From Chitinophaga pinensis (GTDB lineage: Bacteria; Bacteroidota; Bacteroidia; UBA4408), in assembly GCA_945861665.1 (NCBI GenBank), contig CAMAVS010000002.1, positions 79,527 through 143,526 of the forward strand: a stretch of 64,000 nucleotides of DNA, in the 5' to 3' direction. The notes under the pieces were generated by a model that worked only from the letters and a program-made list of their open reading frames with translations, ran no database searches and was not told the origin of the DNA. Below, one piece after another: positions 17,563 to 25,296 of this stretch. The first letter of the stretch is position 1, and each line of letters starts with the position of its first letter. Made by a program: the position numbers and the translations under genes.

Positions 17563-18228
17563 AAATTGAATATTATTGCAAACTACCGAAAAGCAGGATA
17601 TTATTCCAAAGGCTTAGATCGAGCAACACAATTATTTCCGGAAATACTATCTGCTCCACAAAGCATTGCAAAGGAATATGCTGCTACTTTATTATTGAAC
17701 AAAGAATACGAACAAGCAAAAAGCTATTGTGTAAAAAACAACACGTTATCGTCTATTCAAAAAACACATTTTATTAGCACAGCACAATTGTTACAATTCG
17801 ATTGGAAAGGGGCAACGAAAAGCATATTGAACTATGATAGTTTACAAAAAACAAACCCTGATAACACTTGGCTACAATCAATCTCTTATAAAAAGCTTGC
17901 AGAAGAAGAGGCCAAAGCTCGATATAAAAAACCTGCAATAGCGATGTCGCTCTCAGCCGTTATTCCGGGATTAGGAAAAGTGTACACCAAAGATTACAAA
18001 GATGCTATTATTGGATTTATCATTGTTGGTTCATCCGCTTTCAATACTTACCGAGGATTTTCAAAACATGGAATTAACAGTGCCTATGGCTGGGTGTTTG
18101 GAGGGGTTGCCTTGGGGTTTTATAGTGGCAATATTTATGGAGCATACAAAGCAGTAAAAAAACACAACCATCGTTTACGCGATAAAATATATAACAAAGT
18201 TGAAACAGAATTTATTCAGTCTCTTTAG
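17560..18228 (+). pseudogene. C-terminal piece of a split TPR/DUF5683-like gene
   Basis: 222 codons from a TTG with no signal peptide of its own. A helical repeat region (YRKAGYYSKGLDRATQLFP, NKEYEQAKSYCVKNN) is followed by a membrane module with a small-residue turn (AMSLSAVIPGLGKVYTKDYKDA) of the DUF5683/TM2 kind. The parallel protein encoded next (18200-19048) has the same plan with a leader, so this frame lacks its N-terminal part. That missing part is at 16371-16592 on the other strand. The frame itself is undamaged and may still be expressed. Confidence 0.6.
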
Positions 18229-19048
18229 CATTTTTTTTATTTCGGCAGCTGTTGCGCAAACGCAAGAGCAAACCATTGCTATGGGAATGGAACAGCAGCA
18301 GTTAAAAAATTACGATGCTGCAACGGCTTTTTATTTACGTTCACTTTATTTCGAACAAGGCAGCAAACGAGCCTTTTTGTATCAACAACTTGGCGACTGT
18401 TACTTTGGTGCTGCGAACTACGAAAAAGCAGCATATAGCTATGAATTAGGCTATAGCAGCGAAATCAATGACAGTGTGAAAACAGAACTTTTATTTAAAA
18501 AAACCAGCGCATTGTTACTTCAAGAAAAGTACCAATATGCACTTGCGGAACTGTTTAGTTTACCGGATTCAATGTCTAACATTTATTTTAACCGAAAAAA
18601 AAACTTTTACTTGGGTATTGCCTATTTCGGGAATAACGAATTTCCTCTTTCAGAAAAAAATTTTTTAGGCGCATTGCCCAAAAACACTATCACAGAGGCT
18701 AAACAAATAAAAGACCTGTTTATTAAAAACAAAAAAGTGAGCAGAGTAAAACCCAAAACTGCCCGTATACTCAGTATGTGTTTACCTGGGCTGGGTCAAT
18801 TTTATGCGGGCGATATAAAAAACGGATTTAATTCTTTAATCATAAACGCACTCTTTGTGGGTTTGTTTACTTATTCCTTTGTTACTATTTCCCCAATAGA
18901 TGCTTACTTTTCTGTTCTGCCCTGGTTTCAGCGTTATTACAAGGGAGGTTATACCAAAGCAGGAATTATTGCTGAACAAAAAGTAAAAAAAAGAAGAGTT
19001 AAAGTATATAATCAGATTATAACAACTGTTTCAAACATAAATAAATAA
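18200..19048 (+). CDS. Secreted TPR protein with C-terminal membrane module
   Basis: 282 residues from a TTG that overlaps the previous frame by 29 bases. A signal peptide (MKQNLFSLFSIFFISAAVA) is followed by TPR-like helices (NYDAATAFYLRSLYFEQ, NYEKAAYSYELGY, KYQYALAELF). Residues from about 190 hold the membrane module ARILSMCLPGLGQFYAGDIKNG, resembling DUF5683. It is the paralogue of the split gene before it. In relatives I recall yidD followed by such TPR genes, which suggests a shared envelope role; none is demonstrated. Confidence 0.75.
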   Translation: MKQNLFSLFSIFFISAAVAQTQEQTIAMGMEQQQLKNYDAATAFYLRSLYFEQGSKRAFLYQQLGDCYFGAANYEKAAYSYELGYSSEINDSVKTELLFKKTSALLLQEKYQYALAELFSLPDSMSNIYFNRKKNFYLGIAYFGNNEFPLSEKNFLGALPKNTITEAKQIKDLFIKNKKVSRVKPKTARILSMCLPGLGQFYAGDIKNGFNSLIINALFVGLFTYSFVTISPIDAYFSVLPWFQRYYKGGYTKAGIIAEQKVKKRRVKVYNQIITTVSNINK

Positions 19049-19050
19049 AA

Positions 19051-19221
19051 ATAGGAGACTTTGACGATTTAGTTGGCAAATTAATCTAACTTATAGGGTA
19101 CTGGTACGACAACTACTTTGTTGCCTGGGGTTACCAACGTATCAAAAATGTGAAGGATAAAGACAAAAATGGTGGGCGTAAGCGTTCTGTTTTCTATTTT
19201 AACAAAATTCCTTTCGAATAA
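19051..19221 (+). pseudogene. C-terminal gene remnant with one in-frame stop
   Basis: One frame reads IGDFDDLVGKLI, a TAA, then GYWYDNYFVAWGYQRIKNVK, a Lys/Arg-rich stretch and SVFYFNKIPFE before a TAA at 19219-19221. The aromatic-rich, well-formed coding character suggests the last 55 or so residues of an otherwise lost gene. I cannot name the family. It lies just behind the second TPR gene in the rearranged region. Confidence 0.4.
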
Positions 19222-19282
19222 AAGCGTAAAATCATATTGTGAAATTCCAGGCTCGTTCCTTTTATATATAAGAGTTTTGCAT

Positions 19283-19290
19283 TATATTTG
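19283..19290 (+). promoter_or_regulatory. Orphan -7 box before a short transcript
   Basis: TATATTTG fits the TAnnTTTG box. It is followed after six bases by ATGAACAGAACTCGT, a seven-codon frame, and 46 bases after the box by the terminator at 19336-19370. The unit could give an RNA of roughly 75 bases, or be what is left of a deleted gene. Confidence 0.3.
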
Positions 19291-19335
19291 CATTTATGAA
19301 CAGAACTCGTAACGACTAATCAAACTGTTATACAT

Positions 19336-19370
19336 AAAAAAGCCCCGATGCAATGCATCGAGGCTTTTTT
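19336..19370. terminator. Bidirectional intrinsic terminator
   Basis: A16-bp stem with one mismatch (A6-GCC-C-CGATGCA against TGCATCG-A-GGC-T6), A tract on one side and T tract on the other. It ends the minus-strand type IX gene at 19387 and any plus-strand transcript from the left. Confidence 0.85.
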
Positions 19371-19386
19371 AAAATAAGTTAACAAA

Positions 19387-20481
19387 TTACTTTGTAACAG
19401 TAAACTTTTTAGTTAAACGCCCTAATTCTGAACTAACTGTGTAGTAATAAACACCAGTCGCGAAGTCTTTTGTGTCAACCTGTACGTTGTTAACGGCGCC
19501 CGCATTTACAGAAGATGTGTTAGCAAATACTTTTGACCCAACAGTGTTAAATATCTCAAGTTTTGCTTCTGTGTTTTTTTCAGCAGCATACCCAATTTTA
19601 ATTACCCCGTTTGTGGGATTTGGAAAGGCGTTCAATTTAAAACCAAAACCATATTCTTCACCTTCAATAATAAAATCTGCATCATCAAACGTTGCCCAAA
19701 TAGCCAATGATCTTGATGCGAAGTTGGCATTAGGGTCGCTATACAAATGATCGGCCTCCCACCACCACATTGCAGCGTTTTGATCAGGCAAGCCAATGAA
19801 AGTAAGTGTTGGATCAATTCCTCCACCTTGACCAGAACAAACGATACCCATAGTATCAGCTGCTGCAGCTATTGCAGTAAAGTCAACTGAAATTGCGTAT
19901 TTAGTAGAAACAAACACTGGAGGATTAAATGAAGCAACGGATAGCATGCCGTTATTTGTGTCTAAAGAGCCCCAAGCGATTGTTTGTGTTCCTAAAACAG
20001 CGCCAGGACAAATAATTGTATTTTGTCCGTAAGTTGATGTTCCGTCTAATTTTTGGATTTTTACAGTAAGTGGCTGTCCACTACCAACAGAAACTTGCTC
20101 TTTTGCACCAACCCAAACCAAAGCATCAAGAATTTTATATGACCCTTTGCCTTTGTAGCCACCTGCGCCAGTTAAATACCCTTGCGCAACAGCTTTTTCT
20201 GATTTATACAATGCCGGTTGTCCTTGTGCAGCAAAATTAATTTTGTTAACACCAAAACAATATCCTCCTCCAAAGTTGCCGTATATCTGAGATTGGCCAC
20301 CACCCAGGTAAGTAGGTAAATCAACAGTATCTGTAGATGCATTAACTTTACCAGCAGCAATCGCTGACGGATTTAAGGATAGGTTCTTCGATGCCCCAAC
20401 TTGTGGCTGAGGGTTATTGTTTTGTGCAAAAACAACTGAGCCTATGGAAATAATTCCAATAAGTGTGTAAATTTTTTTCAT
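19387..20481 (-). CDS. Secreted type IX substrate, type A sorting domain
   Basis: 364 residues. A signal peptide (MKKIYTLIGIISIGSVVFAQ) leads into an unassigned beta-rich body with no recognised catalytic motif (GGYCFGVNKINFAAQGQPALY, VSTKYAISVDFTAI). The C-terminal 85 or so residues form a type A type IX sorting domain: NAFPNPTNGVIKIGY, GVYYYTVSSE and RLTKKFTVTK. It is therefore exported across the outer membrane and anchored or released. The upstream box at 20512-20519 and the terminator at 19336-19370 frame it as a single-gene unit. The C-terminal end is duplicated at 17236. Confidence 0.85.
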   Translation of the reverse strand: MKKIYTLIGIISIGSVVFAQNNNPQPQVGASKNLSLNPSAIAAGKVNASTDTVDLPTYLGGGQSQIYGNFGGGYCFGVNKINFAAQGQPALYKSEKAVAQGYLTGAGGYKGKGSYKILDALVWVGAKEQVSVGSGQPLTVKIQKLDGTSTYGQNTIICPGAVLGTQTIAWGSLDTNNGMLSVASFNPPVFVSTKYAISVDFTAIAAAADTMGIVCSGQGGGIDPTLTFIGLPDQNAAMWWWEADHLYSDPNANFASRSLAIWATFDDADFIIEGEEYGFGFKLNAFPNPTNGVIKIGYAAEKNTEAKLEIFNTVGSKVFANTSSVNAGAVNNVQVDTKDFATGVYYYTVSSELGRLTKKFTVTK

Positions 20482-20511
20482 TTTTAAAATTGTGTTTTAA
20501 GTTTATGTTAA

Positions 20512-20519
20512 CAAATATA
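20512..20519 (-). promoter_or_regulatory. Promoter of the type IX substrate gene
   Basis: On the minus strand TATATTTG (TAnnTTTG), with an upstream TTTG separated by 16 bases, 30 bases before the ATG at 20481. Both elements of a Bacteroidota promoter are present. Confidence 0.6.
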
Positions 20520-20610
20520 AGCATTGTTTTTAAAACAAAATTAAAAATCGCCTCTTTTTAACATTCGCAAAAGGAGATTATTTACCATTTAAAGTAAACT
20601 GTAAATAATA

Positions 20611-20717
20611 ACACATAATATTTGTAGGCAGAAGTTGAGTATAAAAAACATAAAAATTGCATTTAATATAAAAGGCCCTGTAATATGCAAGGCTTTTCGC
20701 TCCCTCTCTTGGGCTCG
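20611..20717 (-). repeat. Decayed second copy of the tRNA-tail/GIY-YIG unit
   Basis: This 107-base block aligns without gaps, at a constant offset of 366 bases, to 20977-21083. On the minus strand it holds the last 18 bases of tRNA-Asn from the T-loop on, the tRNA terminator hairpin, and a start codon (20660-20662) followed by about 15 codons (MQFLCFLYSTSAYKYYV) resembling the first residues of the intact GIY-YIG protein (MHFVYILYSISADKYYV). After that the frame is lost. It is a truncated tandem copy of the element. Confidence 0.8.
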
Positions 20718-20736
20718 CCCCGATAGCCATCGGGGC
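20717..20736. other. Perfect GCCCCGAT hairpin behind the GIY-YIG gene
   Basis: GCCCCGAT (20717-20724) and ATCGGGGC (20729-20736) form an 8-bp stem with a four-base loop, between the GIY-YIG stop and the decayed tRNA tail. It lacks a T tract, so it marks the unit boundary rather than a standard terminator. Confidence 0.6.
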
Positions 20737-20743
20737 AAGGGAC

Positions 20744-21028
20744 CTAACTTAATCTGGCAATAAGCTTGTGTATTATGTCGGGATGCTGCTTTAGGTTTTG
20801 GTAGTATATTCTTGATTTCATCCGTTTAATATGCTTTTCTACTCTTCTTGCAACCAAAAGAGAACCACAATCATACGTCCAATAAACCTCCCAATCATCG
20901 GCTATTTTCGTTGAGGACTTCTCAAATGCTTTTGCACGATGCAAAAATAACCGCTCGTTTAAATCTTTGGTTTCTCCAACGTAATATTTATCGGCAGAAA
21001 TTGAGTATAAAATATATACAAAGTGCAT
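20744..21028 (-). CDS. GIY-YIG nuclease-domain protein
   Basis: 94 residues forming a stand-alone GIY-YIG domain: VYILYS (GIY equivalent), YYVGET (YIG equivalent), the Arg of LNERLFLHR, and a later Glu (VEKHIKRMKS). The family cleaves DNA, and includes homing endonucleases and the UvrC N-terminal domain. Stand-alone copies of this size are common in Bacteroidota and their role is unclear. The gene begins 38 bases beyond the 3' end of tRNA-Asn on the same strand. It is the body of a 366-base unit whose start is repeated beyond its stop, as expected of a small element tied to the tRNA 3' end. Confidence 0.88.
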   Translation of the reverse strand: MHFVYILYSISADKYYVGETKDLNERLFLHRAKAFEKSSTKIADDWEVYWTYDCGSLLVARRVEKHIKRMKSRIYYQNLKQHPDIIHKLIARLS

Positions 21029-21083
21029 ATAATATAAAAAGCCCTGCTATGTGCAAGGCTTTTCGCTCCCTCTCTTGGGCTCG
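20977..21083 (-). repeat. Intact copy of the tRNA-tail/GIY-YIG direct repeat
   Basis: Partner of 20611-20717. It spans the tRNA-Asn 3' end, its terminator and the first 17 codons of the GIY-YIG gene. Identity breaks exactly in the tRNA T-loop (CGAGCCC shared, GGTT only in the tRNA). Confidence 0.8.
21036..21063 (-). terminator. tRNA-Asn terminator
   Basis: On the minus strand AAAAGCCTTGC, loop ACATA, GCAGGGCTTTTT, directly after the tRNA 3' end. The GIY-YIG start lies 8 bases beyond it, so expression would need read-through or its own promoter. Confidence 0.75.
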
Positions 21084-21139
21084 AACCAAGGACCCCATGA
21101 TTAACAGTCATGTGCTCTAACCAGCTGAGCTAAGAAGGA
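21066..21139 (-). tRNA. tRNA-Asn (anticodon GTT)
   Basis: 74 bases with a 7-bp acceptor (TCCTTCT with AGAGGGA), discriminator G, a D-arm AGCTCAGCTGGTTAGAGC, an anticodon arm with CTGTTAA loop giving GTT, and a T-arm around GGTTCGAGCCC. No CCA is encoded. Confidence 0.95.
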
Positions 21140-21221
21140 ATGTTATTTTGGGAGGGCAAAAGTAGACAAAACAAATAAATATACAATATATTTGTGCGAA
21201 AATTTAAAAAAAACAAACAAA

Positions 21222-22148
21222 ATGAGCTTGTTAGTTGTAGGTACAGTAGCCTTTGATGCCATTGAAACTCCTTTCGGGAAAACAGATAAAATTGTAGGTG
21301 GGGCAGCTACATACATTGGCTTATCTGCGAGTTATTTTACAAATAAAATCAATTTGGTTTCAGTAGTTGGCGAAGATTTCCCACAAGAAGCCATTGATAT
21401 GCTGAAAAAGCACAAAATAAACACTTCGGGCTTACAAATAAAAAAAGGAGAAAAAACTTTCTTTTGGAGTGGTAAGTACCACAACGATATGAATACGCGC
21501 GACACTTTAGCAACGGAACTAAATGTGCTGATGAATTTTGACCCGATTGTTCCCGAAGAGGCAAAGAATTGCGATTTTTTAATGCTAGGAAACTTAATGC
21601 CAGCTTTACAACGACAAGTTATTGAGCAAATGAGCAAACGGCCAAAGCTAATTGTAATGGACACGATGAACTTTTGGATGGACTCGGCTATGGACGAACT
21701 TAAAAAAACCATTGCTATGGTAGATGTGTTGGCAATAAACGATGCAGAAGCCCGTCAACTTTCGGGAGAATATTCTCTTGTAAAGGCGGCTCAAAAAATA
21801 TTGGAAATGGGTGCTAAATACCTCATTATTAAAAAAGGAGAACACGGAGCTTTGTTGTTTAACAAACAACAAGTGTTTTTTGCTCCAGCATTACCATTAG
21901 AGGACGTGTTTGACCCAACTGGCGCAGGCGACACTTTTGCCGGTGGTTTTATTGGCTATCTTGCACAAACAGAAGATATCTCTTTCGAAAATATGAAAAG
22001 GGCAATTATTTTTGGCTCTGCAATGGCTTCGTTTTGCGTTGAAAAATTTGGCACCGAAAAATTAATTGGATTAACTCAGGAACAGGTTAGTGAAAGAGTG
22101 CAAGAGTTTATTGACCTTGTACAGTTCGATATTTCTTTAGTAAGTTAA
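21222..22148 (+). CDS. PfkB-family sugar/nucleoside kinase
   Basis: 308 residues from the ATG at 21222; the frame extends upstream to a TTG at 21192 that falls in a TATATTTG promoter-like box. The ribokinase-like fold is shown by the N-terminal VGTVAFDAIETPFG and GGAATYIGLSASYF (substrate-binding GG), and the C-terminal signature DPTGAGDTFAGGFIGY with the catalytic Asp. It phosphorylates a sugar or nucleoside, but the substrate cannot be read from sequence. Members with this GTVAFD start are often annotated as adenosine kinase-like or generic PfkB. Its end overlaps the convergent lipoprotein gene by 12 bases. Confidence 0.9.
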   Translation: MSLLVVGTVAFDAIETPFGKTDKIVGGAATYIGLSASYFTNKINLVSVVGEDFPQEAIDMLKKHKINTSGLQIKKGEKTFFWSGKYHNDMNTRDTLATELNVLMNFDPIVPEEAKNCDFLMLGNLMPALQRQVIEQMSKRPKLIVMDTMNFWMDSAMDELKKTIAMVDVLAINDAEARQLSGEYSLVKAAQKILEMGAKYLIIKKGEHGALLFNKQQVFFAPALPLEDVFDPTGAGDTFAGGFIGYLAQTEDISFENMKRAIIFGSAMASFCVEKFGTEKLIGLTQEQVSERVQEFIDLVQFDISLVS

Positions 22149-22562
22149 CTCTCTAGCAAGATTTCCTGTTTCGTCCCAATAAGTCCACTTTCCGGACTTT
22201 ACATCGTTTTTGTATTCCCCCTCGTAACGCTTTTTACCATTCTCGAACCAAACTGACGTTTTGCCGTTCTTCTTTCCTTCGTTATACTCGCATTCGCTCC
22301 AGATAGAGCCATCTTTATACCAATACATCCACTTCCCTTGTCGCTTACCATTTAACACTTCGCCCTGATATTGCTTCACTCCGTTAGGGTACCTAACCAA
22401 ATTTTTACCTTCCGACAAATCCTCCACTTTAATGGGCTTAATGCTTTCCGTTTGACCTTTCGCCTTTTCAATCGTTTGTTCTATTGGGGCAACTGAATGA
22501 TTGCCTGTACAAGAAAACAAGAGGGCAAGCGAACACGAAAAAGGCAAAAGTCTTTTCTTCAT
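22137..22562 (-). CDS. YwqK/MORN-repeat lipoprotein
   Basis: 141 residues. A lipoprotein signal peptide (LALLFSC, lipid Cys at 18) precedes a spacer and three YwqK-type repeats: GVKQYQGEVLNGKRQGKWMYW, IWSECEYNEGKKNGKTSVWF and KKRYEGEYKNDVKSGKWTYW-like units. These repeats resemble MORN motifs and are annotated in databases as antitoxin YwqK family, though I see no toxin here. Such proteins are envelope-associated and their role is unknown. It is the last gene of a minus-strand run following the lipoprotein at 22569. Confidence 0.8.
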   Translation of the reverse strand: MKKRLLPFSCSLALLFSCTGNHSVAPIEQTIEKAKGQTESIKPIKVEDLSEGKNLVRYPNGVKQYQGEVLNGKRQGKWMYWYKDGSIWSECEYNEGKKNGKTSVWFENGKKRYEGEYKNDVKSGKWTYWDETGNLARELTY

Positions 22563-22568
22563 ATTGTA

Positions 22569-23045
22569 CTATTGCGGTGCTATAATCGAGTAGTCGGGTG
22601 TTGTTTCGTGATTACTTTCATGCAATGCTTTATCTTTTATATAAAACTCATAACGCAAGGTATCGAAATTGGAAAAAGGGTTATAATATGTAGGTGCTAT
22701 GTCAATTATTACCTCTCCCTGAAAGGCTTTCTTTTTACCACTTTTATTGACTTCAGGCATCCTGTAATTAAACGGAGCGGGTAAAATAATCTCTTTCCAG
22801 TTTCCGTTCTGCAACTCAAAATATTTAATAAAAAAATCAAAGCCCGTATCTGATTTTGCTAACCCTATATCGCCATCACCGTCAGTAAAAGTAAAGTAGA
22901 GTTTTGCAGAATCGCCCGTGATAACAAAATTGCTATATTTTATTACAGGTTCAATTGGGAATTCTCCTTTCTTCTTACAGCTACTCACTCCTATCAAGCC
23001 AATGATGGGTAATGATAAAAATATTCTTTTTACTATTCGTTTCAT
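22569..23045 (-). CDS. Conserved lipoprotein, function unknown
   Basis: 158 residues with a lipoprotein signal (IIGLIGVSSC, lipid Cys near 23). The body is a single beta-rich domain with TFTDGDGDIGL, an Asp-rich turn that may bind calcium, and a long C-terminal part (YRMPEVNK, FDTLRYEFYIKDKALHESN). Proteins of this kind occur next to type B secreted proteins in the phylum. It lies 3 bases after the 712-residue secreted protein and 6 bases before the YwqK-like gene, so the three probably form one operon. Confidence 0.65.
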   Translation of the reverse strand: MKRIVKRIFLSLPIIGLIGVSSCKKKGEFPIEPVIKYSNFVITGDSAKLYFTFTDGDGDIGLAKSDTGFDFFIKYFELQNGNWKEIILPAPFNYRMPEVNKSGKKKAFQGEVIIDIAPTYYNPFSNFDTLRYEFYIKDKALHESNHETTPDYSIIAPQ

Positions 23046-23048
23046 TTT

Positions 23049-25187
23049 TTATCTCAATATGGTTACAAAGCCTGTTATAGGTTCTTTGTTTGGAATTTGT
23101 AGAATGTAATAATATATACCATCGGGTGCCTTTCCTCCATCCCAATCGTTTTTATAATCGGCACTTTCAAATATTTTGTTTCCCCAACGATTATAGACAC
23201 GAAGACTACTGTTAGGAAAATACTGTAAATTTTTAAATGCCATAAAATTATTGTCCTTATCGTTGTTAGGTGTAAATATATTTATGGGCAATATTATCTG
23301 CGGTAAAATTTCATATTCCTTTGTTATTGTATCTAAGCAGCCGTCTTGTGTTTCAACAATTAATTTTATCGTATACTTTCCGGGAGTCAGAAAAGTATAG
23401 CTTGGGTTTTGTAAAACAGATATTCCAACAGCATCTCCAAAATCCCAGTCCCAGCCAGCAATAGCGGCAGGTGCAGCAACTGTTGATTGGTCGACAAAAG
23501 AAGTTATGGTGTTGATGAAATTTTGATCAGCAGGAGCAATGGAAAATGCTGCCACAGGCTTTGTGCTTGGTGTTACATTAATTGCTGCCGATGTTCCAAT
23601 GCAGCCATTTGCGTCCGTTACTGTAACAGTAAAAGCGCCTGCTCCGGTACGTATTGAAGGGCCTGTGTTTCCTCCGGGATTCCATAGGTAGGAAGTGTAA
23701 GTAGAGTCAACACTTAATATGGCACTATCATTATCACAAGTATGCAACAATCCAATAATTTCAGGTGAAGCATTTGGATACTGAACAACAGTGTGTGTAG
23801 CTACTTTAGAGCAGCCATTGAAAGAAATAATTACAGTGTAGGTTCCTGCAGGAACTTTAACCGAAGGTGTTGTTTGCCCCCCCGGCAGCCATTCATAGGT
23901 TGAATAATTACTATTTAAATTTAACACGGTACTGTCTCCCGGGCAAACGCCTGCCGCTCCAATTATTACAGGAAGTACGGTGGCGAATGTATCAATGTGC
24001 ACTACTACGTTCACAGTAGTCGTTTGAACAGGGGTCCCGTTATCTGTTCCGGTGAAGGTAATTGTGTTGTATCCAAAATTACTCGCATCGGCAATAATTT
24101 GTGCAATAATAACAGCGGTATTGCCAGGGGTGTTACTTAAAATGGAAAAATTATTTACCCCAGGAGCTGTTGCGTTTGTTGTTGTAATTTGACCTAACTC
24201 TGGCGAAAGGTAAGTAACGGGCAAGGCAAGGGTGTCGCCTTCACAAATTTTTATGGTATCGCACAATGCAACGCCACTCACAATGGGTGGGGTGTTTCCG
24301 TTTGCACAAGCATCAAAAATAAATTGCTTGTAGTCCAGCCAGTCGATGCCGTCAGGTAAATTAAAAGGCCCATCGAATGCTGAGCCGGCTTGGTCAAAAG
24401 TTCCAAACTGAATAGAACTCACTCCGTCTCCTTTATTAGCGCCTACGGTAGCTGCAATGCCTCCGAAACCGCCAAACCCGCCCGATGCGTCACCAGTTGT
24501 CCATTGCATTTCCTTGTAACAAAATGAAACATTTGTGCCTAAAGGCAATATTGGATCAGCACCATTTGTAATAATTAATTGAAACGTATTCCTAAGGTCT
24601 CCATGTGCAAAAAAATAGCCCACAGAGTCCCAGTTTACAAAAACAGCTGTGGGCGTTATTTTGTACCAAACTTTGCCAAGCCATCCGCCATTGCCATCTC
24701 CCGTATGAACATCCGCCCAAAATGGCGCCACCATGACAAAGCTCGGGTCTGGGAATGGATTTGCTGAAAAGGTTCCATAGGGTGAACCGAAGGAAACATT
24801 CCCGTTGTTATTTATATACAGCGAATTGTATTGTGTTCCATAAAGGCAAAAGTTGAATGGAATTGAAATAAGCGGAGAAGAGCCGTCATCGTTCGGCTGC
24901 ATTGCCAATGAATAGTTATTGTCGGGAGGAATATAACAGTTACAACTTCCTGATAATGTTTGAGGTGGACGATTTGGTTTTTTTTGAATAATGCTTGTCA
25001 CCTCCTTTTTCTTTTGTTGTATTAGTATGTCTTTGTTTAAAGCTCCATTAACGATTATTGGAAGTTTGCCTTCTTTTTTTAGCTGCTTGTACTCTTTGCT
25101 CTCCACCACAATGTTCTTTTGAGCAAAAACAAAAACTACGTTGCAAACAAAAAAGTAGGCAAGAAAGAAGGCCACACTTGTTCTCAT
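23049..25187 (-). CDS. Large type B type IX secreted protein with Nidogen-like and PKD domains
   Basis: 712 residues. A signal peptide (residues 1-22) is followed by a Nidogen-like domain (ISIPFNFCLYGTQYNSLYIN, FVMVAPFWADVHTG, DLRNTFQLIIT), Ig-like segments, two short repeats with YxxYxWxPGG, a PKD domain near residue 585 (WDWDFGDAVG) and, from about 630, the gliding-associated C-terminal (type B) domain: INIFTPNNDKDNN, LRVYNRWGNKIFE and WDGG. Type B substrates often stay at the surface and include adhesins. The promoter box lies at 25211-25218. It heads the operon with two lipoproteins. Confidence 0.87.
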   Translation of the reverse strand: MRTSVAFFLAYFFVCNVVFVFAQKNIVVESKEYKQLKKEGKLPIIVNGALNKDILIQQKKKEVTSIIQKKPNRPPQTLSGSCNCYIPPDNNYSLAMQPNDDGSSPLISIPFNFCLYGTQYNSLYINNNGNVSFGSPYGTFSANPFPDPSFVMVAPFWADVHTGDGNGGWLGKVWYKITPTAVFVNWDSVGYFFAHGDLRNTFQLIITNGADPILPLGTNVSFCYKEMQWTTGDASGGFGGFGGIAATVGANKGDGVSSIQFGTFDQAGSAFDGPFNLPDGIDWLDYKQFIFDACANGNTPPIVSGVALCDTIKICEGDTLALPVTYLSPELGQITTTNATAPGVNNFSILSNTPGNTAVIIAQIIADASNFGYNTITFTGTDNGTPVQTTTVNVVVHIDTFATVLPVIIGAAGVCPGDSTVLNLNSNYSTYEWLPGGQTTPSVKVPAGTYTVIISFNGCSKVATHTVVQYPNASPEIIGLLHTCDNDSAILSVDSTYTSYLWNPGGNTGPSIRTGAGAFTVTVTDANGCIGTSAAINVTPSTKPVAAFSIAPADQNFINTITSFVDQSTVAAPAAIAGWDWDFGDAVGISVLQNPSYTFLTPGKYTIKLIVETQDGCLDTITKEYEILPQIILPINIFTPNNDKDNNFMAFKNLQYFPNSSLRVYNRWGNKIFESADYKNDWDGGKAPDGIYYYILQIPNKEPITGFVTILR

Positions 25188-25210
25188 TGTAAATTTTGTC
25201 GGTTAACAAA

Positions 25211-25218
25211 CAAATATA
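25211..25218 (-). promoter_or_regulatory. Promoter of the type B secreted protein operon
   Basis: On the minus strand TATATTTG, with a TTTG 21 bases upstream. The box is 23 bases before the ATG. Confidence 0.5.
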
Positions 25219-25296
25219 GTGTTTTAATGTCACTCGAATCAAAATTTTCGTTAGCCTGCTGTTTAAAACTGCTTTAATTTATGCAATTTTGCACCT

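Noticed and set aside
22137..22562. Toxin-antitoxin pair around the YwqK-like gene
   Set aside because: The database name suggests antitoxin, but the protein is a lipoprotein and no toxin-like neighbour is present.
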